A stretch of 64,000 nt of DNA from NCBI GenBank assembly GCA_037952775.1, contig JBANAY010000003.1, forward strand, positions 32,674,001 through 32,738,000. The letters are read 5' to 3'. This stretch comes from Clonostachys chloroleuca. Its lineage: Eukaryota > Ascomycota > Sordariomycetes > Hypocreales > Bionectriaceae. The translations under genes were made by a program, and so were the position numbers. Positions 35,623-46,933 of this stretch are shown in pieces; the first letter of the stretch is position 1; each line of letters starts with the position of its first letter. A model generated the notes under the pieces. That model did not search any database. It was not told the origin of the DNA and saw nothing but the letters and a program-made list of their open reading frames with translations.

Positions 35623-36661
35623 GCCTGTTGACTGTTTGAACTGAATCTGGGAAAGAGGTTTATGATATGAGTTACATTTGATGCTTCAGGTTATTGACTG
35701 TTCCTCGGGGTTTTGAACCCCCGTGAGTAGATGTATTGTTCATGAGGGATCGGGGATCACGGCGTCTTTTTTTGGGGTTTTTTTTTTTTTTTTTTTTTTT
35801 TTGATTAGATGATGGGATGATCGCCATTTATTTTCATATTATTGACCTTCTCTTGTTACACGTGTATCTCGTCATCATTCCTCAAGACGAGACATTTGGA
35901 GCCTTATCGCCGTCTGGCACTGAAACCCGAGGAAAGTGTAGCCTTCATCCACGTGGATTAAGTGACATAGTTATTTAGTCACCCGGGGATTTTCAAGACA
36001 ATTGGATACCGTTTCACACATTCTCGCTTGCCTTCTAGCTCATGTTTGACTATAATCAAGATGACAACTGATAAACCCCTTTGTGTGTCTACGTCCAGGG
36101 GGCTGGAATACTCTCATACAGGGACTACGTAGTACGCTTCATAAGCTTATTAACTAGCATTAGGGAGGATAATGATTTTCTAGTCACGTCACCACATAAC
36201 AATACTCATCAGGAATTTAGCATGTATCAAAAGCGGTTTCATTTCATCCTGGGCAATCTAAATAGTACCCTCAAAATAAACACAACTCTTAACCCAAACG
36301 AACGCGATGCAAGCAACCTTGCCCCCGAAACGAGGGACAAGGCGGTACAAAACTCCACTGTCGCTTTCAGCGTCTATTGCTCGCCACCACCCCATTGCGC
36401 TCAACAACCGTGAGATCCATATAGATGGTTGACAAGAAAAAAATCATGCCTTCGTCAAACGCCAAAAAATACCCGAGCGATACATGATATGTAATGCTTA
36501 AACCAGCCCTTGGCGCAAGGTTGGTTAGTCTGACCTACATTACTTGGCCAACTCTTCAAATTCAAATATACCCTGTACAATCAAAGACCCGTGGGACATG
36601 TCTTTGAGATATGCCAAAACGATTTGACACTAATATTTCGACAAAATTTCGCCGCTCAAGA
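35623..36661. other. Convergent intergenic region
   Basis: About 1 kb between the membrane protein gene (+) and the Ser/Pro-rich gene (-), both ending here. It contains a 25-nt poly-T run. Short open frames on the plus strand (36081-36413) show no recognisable protein. Confidence 0.5.
35778..35802. repeat. Poly-T run of 25 nt
   Basis: A homopolymer about 155 nt after the stop codon of the upstream plus-strand gene, preceded by a T7-G4 stretch. It may be a simple expansion; its exact length is unreliable in this sequence. Confidence 0.8.
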
Positions 36662-39437
36662 TCAGGACCGTTTGGAGGACGTAGTTGTATCCTTGTTTGT
36701 CTTCCAAAACTGCATCAACTTGCTGAGGCGTTTGGCTTTGCCGCCTTTAGCCTTCTTGCTTTCTGCTTCAGGGTCCAGTGTTACTTCCTCCGACAGCTTG
36801 CTCCTTTCACCATGAGAACTGCTGATAAGCCTGCTAAGACTAGCCAAGCTGGATCGCCTACGACCAAAGGCTGTAGATGATACCGAAAGCGGCCTTGGTT
36901 GTCTCAGAGTGGGTTGAGACATTCGCGGCTGAGGGACAAAACAGCTTTCCCTTGTTGTTGTGGAGTTGCTCGAGGTTAGGGATGGAATATCATAGTCGAC
37001 TGAAAGGCGAACCTCGGGTCCGGGCTCCCCGAGAAGAAGGGAGTGGAAACTGTTTTCTTCATGGACGGATGACGGAGCCGTCGACAACCTCTGCGTGTCG
37101 ATGGAGACGGGAGACCTGGGTACGGACGGTGGGAAGTTCGCCGAGTGGGGGCTAACGGTCGACCCGCCAGCATAAGGAGCCTGGGGTGGGCCAAGTTCGA
37201 ATGGTCCGACTCCAGACATGGGGCTCTTGGATGATAAATGGGGAGAGCCTTTTGATTCGGACTGAAATGTGTTCGAGTTGAACCGAATCGTGGTTGGTTC
37301 CTCAGCAATCGGAGTGTCGTGAAGAGATGCCTTTGATCGTCGAACACGGATAGAATCCGCACTTGATGATTCTCTCTCGCTGAGCCCAGAGCTCTTCCGT
37401 CGAACACCAATAACCGCGTCTTTGACCGGATCACTTTGCACGACTGCAGGAGGTGTGATCTCCCCACTTGAGTCGTCAGACATAGTGCTGTCTCTACTTA
37501 TAGAACGCATACTACTGGTTGTGTCATCCTCCTCATCCTCTTCGAACACATCTGCCATAGTGGATGAGCTGCCGAAGCGATGGATGCCAGCCCTAGCAGC
37601 ATCGAAGGGGGGAGGTCTGGGGCAGACTCAGCTCTTCGATGATAGTGCATGCCTGGGCCGCTAAACCCCCTCATACCCTGTGCACTATGAAGTCTTCGCT
37701 TTCCAGCATTTCCAGCAGCTCGCTGAGCGGCATCCCATTCGGGATTGTTGGGTAGAGGGGTGTTGAAAGGGCCGAGAGCGGCGTCCAAGTCAATCATGGG
37801 AGACAAGACTTCGTCTGACTTGGATGACGACTTGGCTGTGACTGATGATCTTGGGGGAATGACGAGTGAGGTTGGTGAGATGGTAATTGATGCAACATTA
37901 GGGATTGCATCTACCTCTTCCTCGATTTCAGGTGGGAGGACCGAGGAAGGGGGGTTGGAGGGCGCACCGCGTATTTCGATTGCTTATCACCCTGGTTCTT
38001 AGGTTTTCGTGGCAAAATTGATCCAGCCCAACCCTTGACCTTCTTCCTTCTCTTCCTCCTATCCTTCTTCTCACTAGCCGTCTTCGGTGTTCGTTTCTTC
38101 GACTCCGCAGCCTCAACCTGGGACTCAGACTCATGCTCCGAAGATGAGCCACCTGAGACAGCTCGCGATGCCGAGTCCCCAGAACTGGAACTGTGTGGGC
38201 GTGCTTTAGTAGGACTGGATGAATGATTTGAGAATGAATCCAGACCGAAAAATGACCACCGTTTCGATGTCTTGGATGGACTAGGAGAAGCTGCCGACAA
38301 ATTCTTATTGGCTTCTGCAATGTCCAACAAAGAAGGGATCGAATTACGCCTACGAGGTGACGAACTCAATCTATTTTCTTGGGGAATCCGATCCAGGATT
38401 GCACCAGCGGTGCTGGGGCGTGAGTCGTTGGTATTTCGCGACGGGCTGCGAGATAGAACTGGGCTGCTGGTCCCACGATGATCGGGCGAAGATGCAGACA
38501 CGAAGGATGATATGCTTCCCGAAACATTGTGACTGGGTCTGACTGTGACAGTGCTGGATGTATCTGTAGAAACCAGGGACAATGGTCGAGGGATGAATTC
38601 TAGTGTATCAGAAAATCCAACACGAGCCTTAGACGCAGGTTTTGGATCAGGTGTACTGGGATCCTCAACAGGTTCGGCCATTGGCGTATCGAAACTCGGG
38701 GTTTCTTCCTTCGGAATCTCCTCAGCGTCAGATTTAAAAGTATCGGGGAGGATTAGCGGGAGGGTAGGCGTATGATCGAAGTTGGTAGGACTGTTCGGAG
38801 CACTACTTCCTTTGAACGAGAAATCGTGGTGTGGCGGAGAGAGGAGAGATAGATCGTTTGTTGACATGGCGCTTGAAAGTCCTCGGCGGTGTCCTCTCCT
38901 TGGCGGCATGAGGCTGGGAGACCCCGATACTAGTTCTTGCTTGGTCGGGCTGCCACTTAAGACAGCAATCGAATTTCCCTCGCGTATCCGACCACCAACG
39001 AATTCGCTCCCTCCTCTTCGGTGTCCACCTCGAGGGCCAGGTGGAATAGTCCGTGGTAGCTGAGGGGATGAAGGCAGAAAGTCGGGGGACAGACCCTCTG
39101 GATCAGGAGGAAGTGACGCTCCTGGATTGAAGCTGAAGGCAGGAAGGGCCGCACGTCCCATGGACTTGTTGTCAAGAGGCTCAGCAGTAAGTTGGTACGA
39201 TTCTGTCATTGGCTCTACTGCTGACATTGGGCGCCTTCCGGTCCTGCGAGGGAATGTGGGAGTTGACGGAGTCCTTGGAGATGGCATGTCCTCGTCGTCG
39301 AGTCGGGCAGGGAAGCTAAAGGTTGGGTTTGGCGGAGGTGCAGCCCGTGAGTAGCTATTGGCCGCCATTGAATCCTCAACGACCAAAGCGTTTACGCTGG
39401 GGTGAGCGAACGGCTCGGGTCCATATGCGGTAGCCAT
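36662..39437 (-). CDS. Ser/Pro-rich disordered protein (two C-run frame breaks)
   Basis: One long minus-strand coding stretch in three successive frames, about 925 residues after adding one C at each of two C6 runs (plus-strand G6 at 37949-37954 and 37607-37612). Both corrected junctions read naturally: PPTPPSSVLPPEIEEE and APDLPPFDAARAGIHRF. The protein starts MATAYGPEPFAHPSVN. It is dominated by Ser, Pro and charged residues with many SP/TP sites, and has basic patches (KKDRRKRRKKVKGWAG; KAKGGKAKRLSKLMQFW). No catalytic domain, signal peptide or membrane helix is visible. Many SP/TP sites suggest control by proline-directed kinases (inference). The function is unknown; related fungal proteins are often just called proline-rich. 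Confidence 0.8.
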
Positions 39438-42400
39438 AATTCCTCCAGCCGCACTGCGGCAACACTACAGTTGAATGACTGGAAGATTTATTAGATCATC
39501 AGGAGGAAGAGCCGGGTCGAGTAGGCGGGTTCCGCTCGGTAGGCGTCCGATTTGCGAGCAATGATATGTTGAGGTTCCGTTCGGTTCGGTTCACAGGTTG
39601 AAGAGCAATTAGGGTAGAAGTATCCTGGGATGGGATTTAGCAAAGCCAAATTTTGAAAGGGAGCAACCCTTAGTCTCCGACCAGGCGACCATTATTCTTG
39701 CTTAAAGTCGAGTCTTTGAAGGGCGGGGGTCGAGTTCTCGGGGAGGGCAACCAAACAAACCTTCTGAATATGTAGATAAAATATTGGGCTGAAAGAACAA
39801 AAAACACACACTATCACCGACAATCAAACTCAGGCAGGCAAACAAAGGAATGGACGGTCAAGACCAGCCGCAGTCTCGGAGAGCGAGGAGGGCAGCTGGA
39901 ATCGCACCAGGCGTAAAGATGAAGAAGCGCAACGGTTGCCGGAGCGGCTACGAGAAGTGCGGATGGTCATAAGAGAGGACCTGAGAGGATGGGCAAGAAG
40001 AAAACGGGACTTGGGACTGGGTGGACTGGGCCAGGCGACAAGGAGTGGAAACTGTGGGGGTGCTCGAGGACGGAGCCACAGGCCCAGCGTACCAATAGCA
40101 GGGCGGAGGGCAGTACGTAGCCCAAGACCCTCGCTGGATCCACGGAAATTGGCTGGTGCTGGGGCAAGACCTCAATTTGAGCGCGCCACAGAAAGGCCAG
40201 GACCGTACCAGTTACGTACCCGGGCTAGTGGACGGAATTGCCGAATGCGTCGCCTCACGCCCGGGATGGTACGGTCTAGATACCTGTAGAACGCCTGCAC
40301 AGCACAGATGCGTGCTTCCCTCACTCGCTCCACCAGCCTTTTGCCTCTGTGCAGCCAGCTGCAGGTCACACTAGCGCTGCTGTTTGTGTGCATGCATGCA
40401 GACGACCTAGATTCTGCGTGCTTTACTGCCCGGACGGTGCAGCACCGTACCGACGGGGTCCAGCCTGCATGTACATTCACATGGACATCCATTGTAAACA
40501 ATGCTTGATGCATTGGTGGTGTTCAGCGCCGGCATTGAGGTCGTTAACCAGTGGCGACAAGCCCTCCCCCATACCCGCTTGGGCCATTCACTCATCTCCC
40601 TGAGGAAGAGCACTTGCTTGGAGTGGAAGCTACCTACATTACACTTGGGTCCTATCTAATCGACACTCGTACATACGCACATACATGATAAGCACTTGCT
40701 TGTGGTGTGAATGGGAGCAACATGCTGGCACCGTCTCTCACTTGCACCTTATCGATCGTTGGGGTGGCTTACGGGTCGCACCAGCCCGCCCAGGATCAGA
40801 TAATAGGTTAGTACGTAGGCAGCGTATCCGGTTGGTGTATCTCGCCCTCCATCGCCTCTGTCTCGTTCCCTCTCTCATCTTCCCTTTCCTGGCTGATACG
40901 ATGGCCACAACCGCCGCAGCCGAGTCGGCCCATGCACCACCACCCAAGGTACGAGCGAGCATGCAAGGGCCTTGTGCACTTCGCGAGGTCGCAGAGGTCC
41001 GGAGCAGGTAGGCGGTCGCCCAGCCGCTAAGGAGCTGCTAGGTGGTGGGCGACTGTACGTGAGTGGCTCTGGGTCATGTCAGCGGCCGTGGTCTTGCGTC
41101 TACGTATCTCGCACTGCATGTTTCAATGCATCATCTCCCTGTGCTCCTTGCTGATCTCTGCCAGCTGCTCCATGGAACAAGCCTCCGCATAAGCCGACGA
41201 CCGGGCAACCGCACGTACGTCCGCGTTCACATTGAGCCAAGGCCCTGATTTTCCCAAAGACGAGGACGGTCAATTGGGATGGGGCACGTCCAGATCAGGC
41301 AACCCATACATTGGCCCCTGACACCTGCTCGCCCGTACTGCTGCCCACCCTGGTCAGTACAGATGACATCTGATATCACTGCGCTTTTGCCCGTTTTGGG
41401 CTTGAGGGTGGTGGTTGTCAGGTGAGTGTTTTGGCTGTCCTCGTTCTCGTGGGGTCCTGGTCTTACCTCCCACCTGCAGATCGGATGCCTCACCAATCAG
41501 TGCCGTTCATGGCGAACGCTATCTCAATCTCCCCATCCGCATAGTCTGTACCGAGCTCCCGTCTCAATCGGTGCATCTGCGCAATCTATTGGCCTTGAGT
41601 TTAATGCTCGAAATGTGCATGGAACAGTAGTCACTGCTAGCCTGGCGATACATAATTGCTTTTTCCCCTTCTCTTGGCCGTCTTCTTTGTTCCTTCCCCG
41701 ATCCCCGGACGATTCTACTAGATTGTTGTCGATCTAGATTCAAGTGCCCTAGGGTGAGGGGTTGAAGATGCTGCCTGGTTCAATTGGTCTTTGTCCGCCG
41801 TCGCAGCTGTGTACTTGGCATGTACCCCCGTGGGTACCAGCACACAAGAGGGTCAGGGAACATCAAGGGATTTGGGGCCCTGAACAGCAGGCGACCACCT
41901 CCTCAAAGTCGCCTAATCAACGGCTCACCGCCTAGTTGCTGCCACCTGCAGACATATGTAACCTAGGCCAGAGTTGGCGGCGATTTGAAGCCCCTTGGAA
42001 GCCGCCCTCAACTGCATCTGCCCAAATCAACCTCAATTGCCCATGGCACAGCATCCCTTCCCCCTCCATCGTGGCCGTCAACAGGCCTACTTGCTGGCGA
42101 CGTAGGCGGGTGAAGACCCTTGCCCGTGTCCACACTACCCCTGACCAGACCGTTCTTCCTAGCCTCGTGCCTGACAGCCCGCAAATTTCCTGACAGGGGT
42201 CGGTACGAGGGGTAGTATTGCACTTCACGTCGCAGTGGAGGCCAATAACACTTCTGGCCTGTGAGGTCAACCGAACACGGTGGCTGTGCACTGGCAAGGG
42301 TCCCAAAACCGGACTTATTAAACAACAAAGCCAAAGCACAGTCTGGTCTGATATGATGAGGAACATCGATTTTCCCGAATTCCATGGTTGTCTAGGTACA

Positions 42401-43967
42401 TAGATTATTTTTGATTTTCTTTTTTTCTTCCACCGAAGCTACAATTGGGTAAGGTGCCTAATTAAAAGCGTCATTGAGCCAGCCAGGCCACGCGTCTTTC
42501 CGATGACGGTGATGTGGCTGGTGCGGTTCCTGGATATCTCAAGCGCTGGCTACATCCATGACATGGCACGAATATAGTAGCTATACGAGAAGAGCTAGCC
42601 ATCGCCTCATCAGCTTCTCATTCAGGCACCAATACCATCACCATGGATACCTACTCCTCGTCATCAGTCACAAGACAACTAAGCTTGTTGCTCTGGCAAG
42701 AAACCCAACCCATGTCAACTCCCCACTGCTCGAAGCCCAAGCATCTTCAGGGATGAAAGGGGCCACTTGGCCTCCGATGTCCTGGAAGGCCCCTGACCAG
42801 CATTCGGCTTTACTCACTCCAGACAACGATACTGATCACTGACCAGGCAAAATCACCCACGGACCGCAAATGTGACGACGTTAATAGATAGATCTAAGAT
42901 GACAGTGACCCACCACTGTCCATGCTTCCATCAATGCAATAGAAATACTTGAGACGACAGCCACATTTTGCACCTTAATCTCCCAATGCGAGACAGCTCG
43001 GTGAAGCAGAGGTCAAAATTGTGTAACAGCGCCACAACCTGCGCTATAAAGCACTAATGCGATCGATTTCTTGGGGTTTCTGGAATGTTGGGTTTTGGCT
43101 TGCGGTACGGATGTCTAACACATGTTTGAGCCCGTGGCTTGATAATGCCCCCATAGCCTACCTCGCGTAATTGACAATTATTACACACCTTCCATGTTCT
43201 AGCTCTTCGGGACTTTTAAAGTATTTTTTTCCCTTCGCACCTCCCTTTTCCAGCTGCAGCCACAGTCCCGACAGGCGGGCGCCACATATTCAATGGGAGA
43301 TTTGACACCAACGTTCAAGGATCTCTAATGCCGGCCCTGCAACCCAGGGAGGATCATTAACGGGTCGATAGTTTTGTTCCCCTTGTTCCCTTATGATCAA
43401 CTGCCTAGTCTCGAACCTTTCCAGTGTCACTTGATTGACATTCATCATTACCGAGAGCCTGAGTCTCAACGCAACTCGCAGAAAACTCGAGTGATATAAG
43501 ATCTTTGGGCGCCAGGTGTTGGCATTCTGGCTAAATGAGCCGGAAGGTCCGCTCGTGGGAGATCAGGAAATTGCTTTAAGGTACCTGATACCAAGGTTCG
43601 GAGGCTGTTGGCATTAATGTCAAAAGCCACCTCCAACAATAAGCCTTCTGACGGCTATTGGCGAGGAAGTGTCGGTGACGAAATTTCCAATTTTACTCTG
43701 CCTCTAGTTGAAGATGAGGTTGTCATCTGCCCCCTTGCTTGGATGGATTAGGCAGCCCGGCAACTTCAGTCCCCTTTACAGATGCACATCAACAAGAAAG
43801 TGCCATTTCCCTCTATCCACTGGCGACCACCGGCGAATCTATTTTCAATGAATTCTGGACTTCATCGTGGTGGCGCATATTGTCGGGTGGTTGCTAGGTA
43901 GTTTGCATGGCGGAAAGCCACATTAGCTGGGTATGTTTCAATAGTGAGCACCTCGTCAACGTACGAA
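39438..43967. other. Gene-poor stretch, 4.5 kb
   Basis: The longest non-coding stretch of the window. Open frames up to about 145 codons occur on both strands (for example 39936-40289 and 41932-42366), but overlap each other and lack domains, splice continuity or protein-like composition. The sequence is not strongly AT-rich, so a RIP-degraded transposon is not evident. A tRNA gene follows at its right end. A long non-coding transcript or a long 5' leader of the minus-strand gene at 39437 is possible. Confidence 0.5.
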
Positions 43968-44093
43968 AGCAATTTGGCGCAGTGGAAGCGCGGTAAGTCG
44001 ATTCTGAATTACTTATCACTTGGAACCCAAAACTAACAAATTCCAGCCGGGCTCATAACCCGGAGGTCCTACGATCGAAACGTAGAATTGCTA
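43968..44093 (+). tRNA. Initiator tRNA-Met (CAT) with a 54-nt insert at 26/27
   Basis: Mature parts 43968..43992 and 44047..44093 join to a 72-nt tRNA with every stem perfect. Acceptor stem AGCAATT/AATTGCT (7 bp), TG, D-stem GCGC/GCGC with loop AGTGGAA, G26, anticodon stem CCGGG/CCCGG with loop CTCATAA, variable AGGTC, T-stem CTACG/CGTAG with loop ATCGAAA, discriminator A. The A1-U72 pair, the three GC pairs next to the anticodon loop, and the AUCGAAA T-loop are the established marks of a eukaryotic initiator tRNA. Box A (TGGCGCAGTGG) and box B (GATCGAAAC) are present, and a long T run follows. There is no insert at the usual 37/38 position. The insert is described in a separate entry. Confidence 0.9.
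43993..44046 (+). other. Spliceosomal-type intron inside the tRNA-Met gene
   Basis: The 54-nt insert begins GTAAGT, contains the branch-point-like AACTAAC (44031-44037) and ends TTCCAG. These match the introns of protein genes in this same window (for example GTAAGT...CTAAC...CAG in the Hsp70-like gene). It lies exactly between tRNA nucleotides 26 and 27, between box A and box B. Only its removal gives the perfect cloverleaf. Whether it is spliced by the spliceosome, by the tRNA endonuclease or not at all is not shown by sequence. Confidence 0.8.
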
Positions 44094-44099
44094 GCGTTC

Positions 44100-44119
44100 T
44101 TTTTTTTTTTTTTTTTTTT
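44100..44119 (+). terminator. RNA polymerase III terminator, T20
   Basis: A run of 20 T starts seven bases after the discriminator base of the tRNA. Four or more T is enough for Pol III, so this is an unusually long terminator. Confidence 0.85.
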
Positions 44120-44874
44120 CTTCCTTATAAATATTGTTGCCCGTATTCCTGTCTATTGACGATTAAAAAGTTCATATTTTTTCAACCTCTAAATACGAGA
44201 CTATTTGCCTGGGGTAGGTAGGTAGGGATTTGCATTAGACCGTACTGGCGACCATTTGACACAACCATCAACTGTGTCATTGCTCACCAGGATTGAAATA
44301 ATATCCAGCTGGAACGTTAAGAAATGCACTGCCATTTGTATTTGTTGGTTGTATCATACGAACAAGTCAAGATTGTTCAGGTACACGCAAGCCAATGTCA
44401 AAGACGTATTTGGACCATCATCTCATCATCCCACATTGGGACGAGTATTCATCATGGTCATCTACAGGGTAAGGCGGCTAGTAACATGTAAGAAGGAACT
44501 TTGGTTTAGCCAGCCAAACTCTCATCCATGGTATTATTGCGTAACGTGGCCAGTTCGTGTGATACTGGGCTGAACAGAGTGAACATGGCGGGTAAGAATA
44601 GTATGGAGCCGTTTCCCAATATAGCAGAAATACAGTAAGAGACCCTCTGGACTCGCCTAGGCTGGGCTGATGTGGTGAAGGAGCTCACTCTCCAATTCTT
44701 AGACCGCGGGGAGGGGCTTGATTACGGGGGTCGATGATCCTGAAATAGAAACCCACCCAATTATTAGTTTAGGTAGCCACTAGCCGCAGAACATATGTAT
44801 TAGGTGTTATCAAAAATCAGAGCAACCCGCAACACTTTCTTCCCATCTCTTCCTCGTTAAGAGGCGACGCCATC
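44120..44874. other. Intergenic, tRNA to ERJ5
   Basis: About 750 nt containing the ERJ5 promoter. A 105-codon open frame at 44256-44573 has no recognisable features. Nothing else is seen. Confidence 0.5.
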
Positions 44875-46289
44875 ATGAAGGTCTCCTTTGTTTCAATTGG
44901 CCTTCTGGCCATACTGAGCCCTCTTGTGGCTGCCTGGAGTACAGAAGGTGCGTGAAAATTAATATTGTTCCTAGGCCGACACTCCTATCCCTCGTGCTTC
45001 AATCTGAAGAATCGCGAGGTTGTCGCCACAGCGCGCGTTTTCCGCGGGATACACGGGGGGCAAGACAGGACTTCCGACTAACGTGTGCCACAGATCGCGA
45101 GATTTTCCGCATCCGCGATGAGCTCATCAACAACGAGCCCGACTCCCCGGGCACCTTCTACGACATCCTGGGCATCAGCCCGCACGCCAGCCAGGACGAC
45201 ATCACCAAGGCCTACCGCCAGAAGACCAAGACACTGCACCCCGACAAGGTGAAGCAGCAGCTCAAGGCCAAGAAGAAGAAGAACCCCAATGCCAAACCCC
45301 CCACCAAGGCTGAGCTCGCCGCGGCGGTCAAGCGCGCTGGTGAGCGCCAGGCCCGCCTCTCCCTCATCGTCAACATCCTCAAGGGCCCCGAGCGCGACCG
45401 CTACGATCATTTCCTCAACAACGGCTTCCCGCTCTGGAAGGGCACCGACTACTACTACGACCGCTACCGCCCCGGCCTGGGCACTGCCATCTTTGGCGTC
45501 TTCCTCGTGGGAGGCGGCGCGATCCACTACCTCATCCTTTACATGAGCTGGAAACGCCAGAAGGAGTTTGTGGGCCGCTACGTCAAGTATGCACGCGAGA
45601 CCGCCTGGGGCAAGGGTTTTGTCATCCCTGTTCTTGAGCCTACTCCTGTCCCCGCTGTCGAGGAAGATGATGAAGAGGATGGCCCGCCTCAGCCCATGAA
45701 CAGGAAGCAAAGACGCCTCCAAGAGAGAGAGTCCAAGAAGGAGGATGCTCGCGTTACTGGCAAGAAGGCCCGCAAGGCCAAGAGCGCCAGCGTTTCCCGC
45801 GACCCTTCCACTGCGCCAACTGCCGCCCGTAAGAGGGTCGTGGCCGAGAATGGCAAGATTCTCGTTGTTGACTCTGTCGGTAACGTCTACCTTGAAGAAG
45901 AGGACGAGGATGGTGTTGTTAACGAGTTTCTCCTCGACGTGAGTATTCCACAATATCCACTTTCCGCTTTATCACTGATATTAACAAATTGTTCTATCTA
46001 GCCTGAGGAGCTGGCTCAGCCTACTGTGTTCGACACTGCCGTTGTGCGTGTGCCTGCCTGGGCTTTCAACACCACCATCGGACGCTTTCTCCCCAAGCCA
46101 GCCGCCAAGCAGGAGGTGGAGTTTGATATCGATGATGATTCGGATGACGCTCAGCACACCCCCGGAACGGACTCTGCTGGCGAGGACTTTGAGCTTCTCG
46201 AGAAGAGCACCGACTCTCTCAGCAAGGCGAAGACAACCGGTGCCCAGCAGGCAGGCAAGGCCAACAAGAGAAAGGGAAAGAAGAGGTAA
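44875..46289 (+). CDS. ERJ5: ER membrane J-protein, Erj5-like
   Basis: Three exons, 44875..44947, 45094..45938 and 46002..46289, encode 401 residues. A signal peptide (MKVSFVSIGLLAILSPLVAAW) is followed by a luminal J-domain (about 40-125: TFYDILGISPHASQDDITKAY, with the HPD motif in KTLHPDK). A basic insertion (KAKKKKNPNAKPP) splits helices II and III. One transmembrane helix follows (TAIFGVFLVGGGAIHYLILYM, about 175-195), then a long charged cytosolic tail with acidic and Lys-rich blocks. Yeast Erj5 stimulates Kar2/BiP and helps maintain ER folding capacity. The first exon was missed by simple open-frame reading, but its donor GTGCGT and the acceptor CACAG give a perfect signal peptide to J-domain join. 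Confidence 0.9.
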
Positions 46290-46933
46290 ATGTTCAGTTT
46301 ACGCAGGAGCCCAATGCCGCTTTCAGCCAGGCTCGGTCCATGTTGACCACTTTTGACCTGTTGAAAGCGCCGCATCCTCTCCTGTGGCTTTGAGCACTGG
46401 AACAAACTAAACCATGCTATCTCCCATCTTGCTCTTTGTGGTGGAGAATTGATTGTGACTTGGTCGGCCTGGGAGCGGTGGCGTTCACTTGGTGTGCTAT
46501 AGCTATACCACTTATGACTAGGAGTTGTTATTAGATGAAAAGTTTTCGAAATATATGCCATGACCACTCATGTTTACTGTTCGTGATCTTGTTTCTCTTC
46601 CTTTTCATAGTCTAACAAGCCTATTACTGGTTCGTTTGGGCGTTGTCAAATTTTTTTGCCCATTTGTTGCTCTGAAACATTGTATGAGCATGATAGGCGC
46701 AGACGGTGAATTTCGTATGGTATGGTATTGAGAAGAAACGCAGGACTAATAAAGGGTATCTCTCATACATTTACTGTCGTATCACGGTTTAAAATCGCAC
46801 AAGCTAAACCAGATCTTGATTACGCAGAATTAAAACCAAACTCGCGCGCAGTTGGCCATTTCCCACCCTTCATCGTCGAAATATCCAAAAAGCTAAACCG
46901 GGGCTCATAACATGCCACAGAATAGAACTACCC
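46290..46933. other. Convergent 3' flanks
   Basis: About 640 nt between ERJ5 (+) and the four-helix membrane protein gene (-). AT-rich toward the right. No gene is seen. Confidence 0.55.

Noticed and set aside
41932..42366. 144-codon minus-strand open frame in the gene-poor region
   Set aside because: Overlapping open frames on both strands with low-complexity composition; no conserved motif.
43300..43375. rRNA-like GGAGGATCATTAAC string as an rDNA fragment
   Set aside because: Only about 12 nt resemble the end of 18S rRNA; flanking sequence does not match.
45078..45953. 291-codon minus-strand frame opposite ERJ5
   Set aside because: It is the antisense shadow of a high-GC3 J-protein exon; the plus strand has the signal peptide, HPD motif and splice sites.
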